A stretch of DNA of 64,000 bases, taken from contig NZ_CP035686.1 of the NCBI RefSeq assembly GCF_009665255.1, positions 1,736,001-1,800,000 of the forward strand, given 5' to 3'. Positions 60,901 through 64,000 of this stretch are shown here, one piece after another. Both the position numbers and the translations under genes were made by a program. Positions within the stretch are counted from its first letter, which is position 1. Each line of letters begins with the position of its first letter. Source of the DNA: Vibrio metoecus (GTDB lineage Bacteria; Pseudomonadota; Gammaproteobacteria; Enterobacterales; Vibrionaceae). The notes beneath the pieces were generated by a model. It was given only the letters and a program-made list of their open reading frames with translations. It was not told where the DNA came from and made no database searches.

Positions 60901-62661
60901 TCGCAGCCCAAGCTCATCGGTTTCGGGGGTATCAAATTCATCAAGCAACTCTTCAAGAAGATCGGTACTATTTTCCGCGACCGGTGTTTCATGCTCAGCC
61001 AGCATTTCATCGAGTAGTGCTGTTTCATCCACCGCATTGGCTTCCAGATGTTCAAGATCGGCTTGCTCCTCAATAGAAGCAAACAAGTCATCGAGATCTT
61101 GCTCATCGACAACACCTGCACCGCTTAAATCAAACTCATCATCGCCTTCTGTATTGAGCAGGTCTAATTCATCATTCAATAAAGTATCGAGCGTTTCGGT
61201 ATCTTGAAGTTCCGGCTCTTCATCAAGGGCATCCAGTTCACTGGACAGCAAATCATCCAGCAGTGACTGGTCGATGTTACCATCCTCAAGAGGTTCATCC
61301 TGTCCTGCATCGCCAGATAACAGAGCTTCAATATCGTCCTCTGACATCTGATGCTCATCAGCCAAGTCAAAAGAATTGAGATCTTCGTCCTCTGTTTCTG
61401 TTGTCACATCGTTGAGCGCCCGCTCCATCTCTTCGAGTCCAAGCGCTTTATCATCACTATTAACTGAAATTCCGTTGGCACTTTCATTCAACGCATCAAA
61501 TTCAGTGTCCAGATCTCCGTCATCGTCAATGCCAACAAACAGATCTTCGCTATCTTGCCCATCGAGATTGAAATCCAGATCGGTTTCATTCAAATCGGCG
61601 AAAACATCATCATCAGAGAAAGCTTTATCTTCTTGTGCGCTTTCTTCCTTATCATCAGTGGTACTGAATAGATCATCATCCAATAACAGGTCATCACCAA
61701 TATCATCGGTTTGTTCCGGACCAAGGGTTACTGGCGCTGCGGTAGGCATTTCAGAAATAAGATTGGATGAATTGGTATTGTCTTGCTGTGCGGCCGAACG
61801 ACGATTGAGCAGCAGTAGCACCACGATCGCAATCAGAAGTCCAGGAATAAGGGCTAGCAGAGCCACTAACCAACCGTTTGAGAGTAGATTATCCAACGAT
61901 GAGGGAGCGAGACGCTGCGCTTCTTCGGCTTTACGACGTTCTTCTTCGAGCAGTTTTTCGACTTCACTGCGGATCCTATTTTCATCACCCAGCTCTTGTT
62001 TTAACGAACTCACTTCAGACTGGACTTCAGATAACATGACTCGCAGCGTATGGTTTTTCTCTTCCAACGCCATCACTTCAGTCTCTGAATTAACTGGCTT
62101 AACCGCGTTCTTAATCTCAGGGGCTGGTTTTTCTTCTACTTTGGGTTGAGGGGCAACCTCAGGTTGTGTTTGAGCGACTTCCTGCACTTTAGGTGGAGCA
62201 GCGGGACGAACAGGCACAGCAGGTGCCACTGGTGTTTGGTTTAATTTCGCTTGGTGAGCAGCCATGATATTGACTGCTTCTTGGTTACTATTACGGCTAA
62301 TTTGCGCTAATGACGGTACGCGTAATGTACTACCAGGGATCAGAGTATGGATATTTTGATTCTCAAACGCTTGTGGATTGAGCTGATAAATCGCCAGTAA
62401 CGTCTGCTGTACCGTCACACTGGGAGACGGTCTTAATTGAGTCGCGATTGACCACAAGGTCTGATTTTCCGTTGTCGGGCCGAAAAATTTACCGGGTTCG
62501 CTATTGGCCGAATTACGAACAATATTTTCACTGTATTGAGGCGTAGGTTGAACTTGGCCATTAGGACCAACAAGACGAATGCTTTCTGCACTGACGAAAG
62601 AAATCTGAGTCACGACCATCACTGCGACAGGCAGTAGTAGTCGTTGGAAAAATCGACGCAT
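57916..62661 (-). CDS. hubP: Polar landmark protein HubP (FimV-like)
   Basis: A 1581-residue single-pass membrane protein that organises the cell pole in Vibrio (ParA1, ParC, FlhG partners). A signal-like N-terminus, a periplasmic LysM peptidoglycan-binding domain (about 63-117), a Pro-rich linker, a coiled coil (about 195-250) and a transmembrane helix (264-286) precede a very acidic cytoplasmic region. That region holds 11 tandem units of 41-42 residues (see repeat entry). The C-terminal FimV domain (AAGKLDLAKIYIEMNDEKGAIKLLEEA) is near 1530-1581. Repeat copy number, and so protein length, probably differs between strains. Confidence 0.93.
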   Translation of the reverse strand: MRRFFQRLLLPVAVMVVTQISFVSAESIRLVGPNGQVQPTPQYSENIVRNSANSEPGKFFGPTTENQTLWSIATQLRPSPSVTVQQTLLAIYQLNPQAFENQNIHTLIPGSTLRVPSLAQISRNSNQEAVNIMAAHQAKLNQTPVAPAVPVRPAAPPKVQEVAQTQPEVAPQPKVEEKPAPEIKNAVKPVNSETEVMALEEKNHTLRVMLSEVQSEVSSLKQELGDENRIRSEVEKLLEEERRKAEEAQRLAPSSLDNLLSNGWLVALLALIPGLLIAIVVLLLLNRRSAAQQDNTNSSNLISEMPTAAPVTLGPEQTDDIGDDLLLDDDLFSTTDDKEESAQEDKAFSDDDVFADLNETDLDFNLDGQDSEDLFVGIDDDGDLDTEFDALNESANGISVNSDDKALGLEEMERALNDVTTETEDEDLNSFDLADEHQMSEDDIEALLSGDAGQDEPLEDGNIDQSLLDDLLSSELDALDEEPELQDTETLDTLLNDELDLLNTEGDDEFDLSGAGVVDEQDLDDLFASIEEQADLEHLEANAVDETALLDEMLAEHETPVAENSTDLLEELLDEFDTPETDELGLRATHLAQADEPLAELEQDSTQLLDEVLGEPISNEDLSGLDIDQNSTELLDELLDDLDLDDESVETSEFSVAPEKLSVEDGTELFDELLEIEQQAEQVDSPIDDEFNSDTFIDDLLNSAPATDPLLEPQRDELESIAQADDFDFKPEIEGSTEEESAPLPQNTLPANEFGIPQDDDWAFEEETSSHGADNLEAPSLSTSAINDLSDIADSHETKEEQQDEALTINDLVLPEETEEQAFSTFAQQDMTDVSELDMDPQPEPVTADANDTDQDIETSIIDDDLLDDFAPELSNEQAVSEQDLELSLDPEVEQEFVALDELELPEFTEEDALVEALQAPAESELEASLDPEVEQEFVALDDLELPEFTEEDALAEALQAPVEESELEVSPEPEAEEEFVALDELELPEFTEEEALAEALQAPIEEPELEVSPEPEAEDEFTALDELEQPEFTEEDALAEALPTPAESELEASLDPEVEQEFIALDELELPEFTEEDALAEALQAPVEEPELEVSPEPEAEDDFATLDELELPEFTEEESLAEALQAPVEEPELEVSPEPEAEDEFATLDELELPEFTEEDALAEALPTPEESELDASLDPEVEQEFVALDEQELPEFTEEDALAEALQAPIEEPELEVSPEPEAEEEFVALDELELPEFTEEDALAEALQAPVEESELEVSPEAETEDEFTALDELELPEFTEEDALAEALQAPVEEPELETSLDPEVEQEFIALDEQELPEFTEDDALAEVLQVPAEPELGTSLEPDVDQVPAAALEIASETPTETASRASQQGYDEDALHDWLSERPENEKTFSFDRPLDAKTIDSAGMDIDAMLQMGGEDWNGFHLTPDQQAQLPDDVPEDEQAIWASETPEPQAKPENWGSQEDLLDFDPQRDGYMTIDELMAQVESEEQNLNPDEEELKLDVGLDEFPDVIGDIRDIDVDSGAEAAGKLDLAKIYIEMNDEKGAIKLLEEAIVDGDDEIRQQAKRLIDVLNGRV
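58625..59985 (-). repeat. Acidic tandem repeats in hubP with three-unit higher-order period
   Basis: Eleven units contain LPEFTEEDALAEALQ or variants (the fourth has QPEFTEED). Two unit types alternate: A ends SLDPEVEQEF (41 residues), B ends SPEPEAE[D/E]EF or a variant (42). Reading from the N-terminal side the order is A B B A B B A B B A, then a diverged last unit. The higher-order period is about 375 bp. Confidence 0.88.
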
Positions 62662-62832
62662 AAAAGGCTCAGTATGTGCTTTGAATTTTGAAGTACGGAG
62701 ATTGGTTAAATATATCGGATCCTTCCAGCAAAACTATAGACTGGCTGGCAAAAAATGTGTCACGACCGGAATAATCGCAGGAATCTCACACAAATTTCAG
62801 CCCTAGCGTGAAGCAAACCCATTTTCACGCGA

Positions 62833-62868
62833 CTAAAAATAAAGCCAGCACTCTGGCTGGCTTTATCA
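62833..62868 (-). terminator. Terminator after glnS
   Basis: A stem AAAGCCAGC/GCTGGCTTT with an ACTCTG-type loop; the minus-strand tail is ATTTTTAG. Confidence 0.8.
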
Positions 62869-62886
62869 ATAGTGATCCTTTTCGAC

Positions 62887-64000
62887 TTATTCTTCGTCGA
62901 TTTTTGCCCAACTATCACGCAGGCCAACAGTACGGTTAAACACCAATGCTTGCGCACTAGAGTCTTTGCTGTCTGCACAGAAATAACCCATACGCTCAAA
63001 TTGGTAACCAAACTCAGGTTGAGCAGCAACAAGGCTTGGTTCTACGTAACCTTGAACTTTCACCAGGGATTCAGGGTTAATCGTTTCTGCAAAGTTATCT
63101 GCCGCACCTGGATTAGGTACAGTGAACAGACGCTCGTAGAGACGAAACTCTGCTGAAACACCTTTTTCAGCGGATACCCAGTGAATCACACCTTTCACTT
63201 TGCGACCATCAGCTGGGTTTTTACCCAAAGTTTCAGGATCGTATGAGCAGAAAATAGTAGTGATATTGCCTTGCTCATCTTTCTCAATGCGCTCAGCTTT
63301 CACCACATAGGCACCACGTAGGCGGACTTCTTTGCCAAGCACAAGACGTTTGTATTTCTTATTCGCTTCTTCGCGGAAGTCTTCACGCTCAATCCACAAT
63401 TCACGAGTGAATGGCACTTCACGCTCGCCCATCTCAGGTTTATTTGGATGGTTAGCAATGGTGAGTGTTTCTACAGTGTCGGCCGCGAAGTTTTCAATCA
63501 CAACTTTAACCGGATCCAGCACTGCCATAGCACGAGGTGCATTTTCGTTGAGATCATCACGAATGCACGATTCAAGCGCACTGAACTCAATCATGTTTTC
63601 TTGTTTGGTTACACCAATGCGCTTACAAAACTCGCGGATTGCGCTTGGTGTGAAACCACGACGACGTAGGCCAGAAATGGTCGGCATACGTGGGTCATCC
63701 CAACCATTGACCAGTTTTTCAGTCACTAGCTGGTTCAGCTTACGTTTTGACATCACCGTATATTCGAGATTCAAACGGCTGAATTCATACTGACGTGGAT
63801 GGCACGGAATCGTAATGTTATCCAAAACCCAATCGTACAGACGACGGTTGTCTTGGAATTCCAAAGTACAAATAGAGTGCGTAATACCTTCGAGCGCATC
63901 AGAAATACAGTGTGTGAAATCGTACATCGGATAAATGCACCATTTGTCACCGGTTTGGTGATGCTCTGCAAAGCGCACACGATAAAGCACTGGATCACGC
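62887..64000 (-). CDS. glnS: Glutaminyl-tRNA synthetase (3' part)
   Basis: The last 371 codons of glnS; the 5' part is beyond the window. Visible: [26 protein letters not shown] at the edge, [21 protein letters not shown] (KMSKS-like MSKRK), [30 protein letters not shown] and the C-terminal anticodon-binding barrels to [12 protein letters not shown]. The coding frame is intact up to the window edge. Confidence 0.96.
   Translation of the reverse strand, partial: RDPVLYRVRFAEHHQTGDKWCIYPMYDFTHCISDALEGITHSICTLEFQDNRRLYDWVLDNITIPCHPRQYEFSRLNLEYTVMSKRKLNQLVTEKLVNGWDDPRMPTISGLRRRGFTPSAIREFCKRIGVTKQENMIEFSALESCIRDDLNENAPRAMAVLDPVKVVIENFAADTVETLTIANHPNKPEMGEREVPFTRELWIEREDFREEANKKYKRLVLGKEVRLRGAYVVKAERIEKDEQGNITTIFCSYDPETLGKNPADGRKVKGVIHWVSAEKGVSAEFRLYERLFTVPNPGAADNFAETINPESLVKVQGYVEPSLVAAQPEFGYQFERMGYFCADSKDSSAQALVFNRTVGLRDSWAKIDEE

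Noticed and set aside
1..64000. Search for a CRISPR array, prophage, toxin-antitoxin or novel defence system
   Set aside because: Gene order is conserved housekeeping throughout. The only mobile DNA seen is the single IS200-type element, and the tandem repeats are coding.

Overview
The window is chromosomal core genome of a Vibrio, almost certainly Vibrio cholerae or a very close relative such as V. mimicus. The basis is gene content and order, recognised from memory and not from a search: aphB, the luxO-luxU pair with a qrr1 small-RNA gene, the polar hub gene hubP (fimV-like), the sodium-type flagellar gene motY, an rnf operon ending in nth, and an IS200-family element that looks like IS1004. 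No prophage, integron, CRISPR array or pathogenicity island was found.

Layout. 1-6250: yciK, two Cys-cluster proteins and the conserved block recR / ybaB / dnaX / apt / ybaN, with a 43-codon gene overlapping the start of ybaN. 6400-9260: an RssB-like response regulator divergent from aphB, then a nitroreductase. 9370-17740: lipid section with fadI-fadJ behind a FadR-like operator, a likely unannotated small-RNA gene, an ECF sigma / anti-sigma pair and two FadL-type outer-membrane transporters. 17790-25330: low-Mr phosphatase, cobalamin adenosyltransferase, asmA, udk, apbC/mrp and metG. 25400-26000: one intact IS200/IS605-type element. 26290-32300: an uncharacterised membrane-anchored protein, udp, the zinc exporter gene zntA with a ZntR-type promoter, a CBS protein and a PAS-GGDEF diguanylate cyclase.

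32310-35370: moaABCDE with a probable molybdenum-cofactor riboswitch ahead of moaA. 35370-38280: yvcK-like gene, luxU, luxO and qrr1 with its sigma-54 promoter and three LuxO-like boxes. 38283-40980: uvrB, a 0.6 kb AT-rich non-coding stretch carrying DnaA boxes, and tRNA-Asn. 41195-48465: rnfABCDGE-nth and gloA. 48560-51822: motY, rnt and a Na+/H+ antiporter-family gene. 51918-64000: purF, cvpA (PurR box), dedD, folC, accD, truA, the repeat-rich hubP and the 3' part of glnS, all on the minus strand.

How the genes work together. Fatty-acid uptake (two FadL) and beta-oxidation (FadI/FadJ) are clustered with an ECF sigma system. LuxU passes phosphate to LuxO, which with sigma-54 drives qrr1. AphB is a virulence activator and RssB is expected to control sigma-S turnover. 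The rnf operon encodes a membrane electron-transfer ion pump. The most useful points beyond routine annotation are the minus-strand small-RNA candidate at 12952-13112, the exact dnaX frameshift signal, the three-unit higher-order repeat in hubP, the AGCAATTGCT motif shared by the two fadL leaders, and the DnaA-box palindrome near tRNA-Asn.
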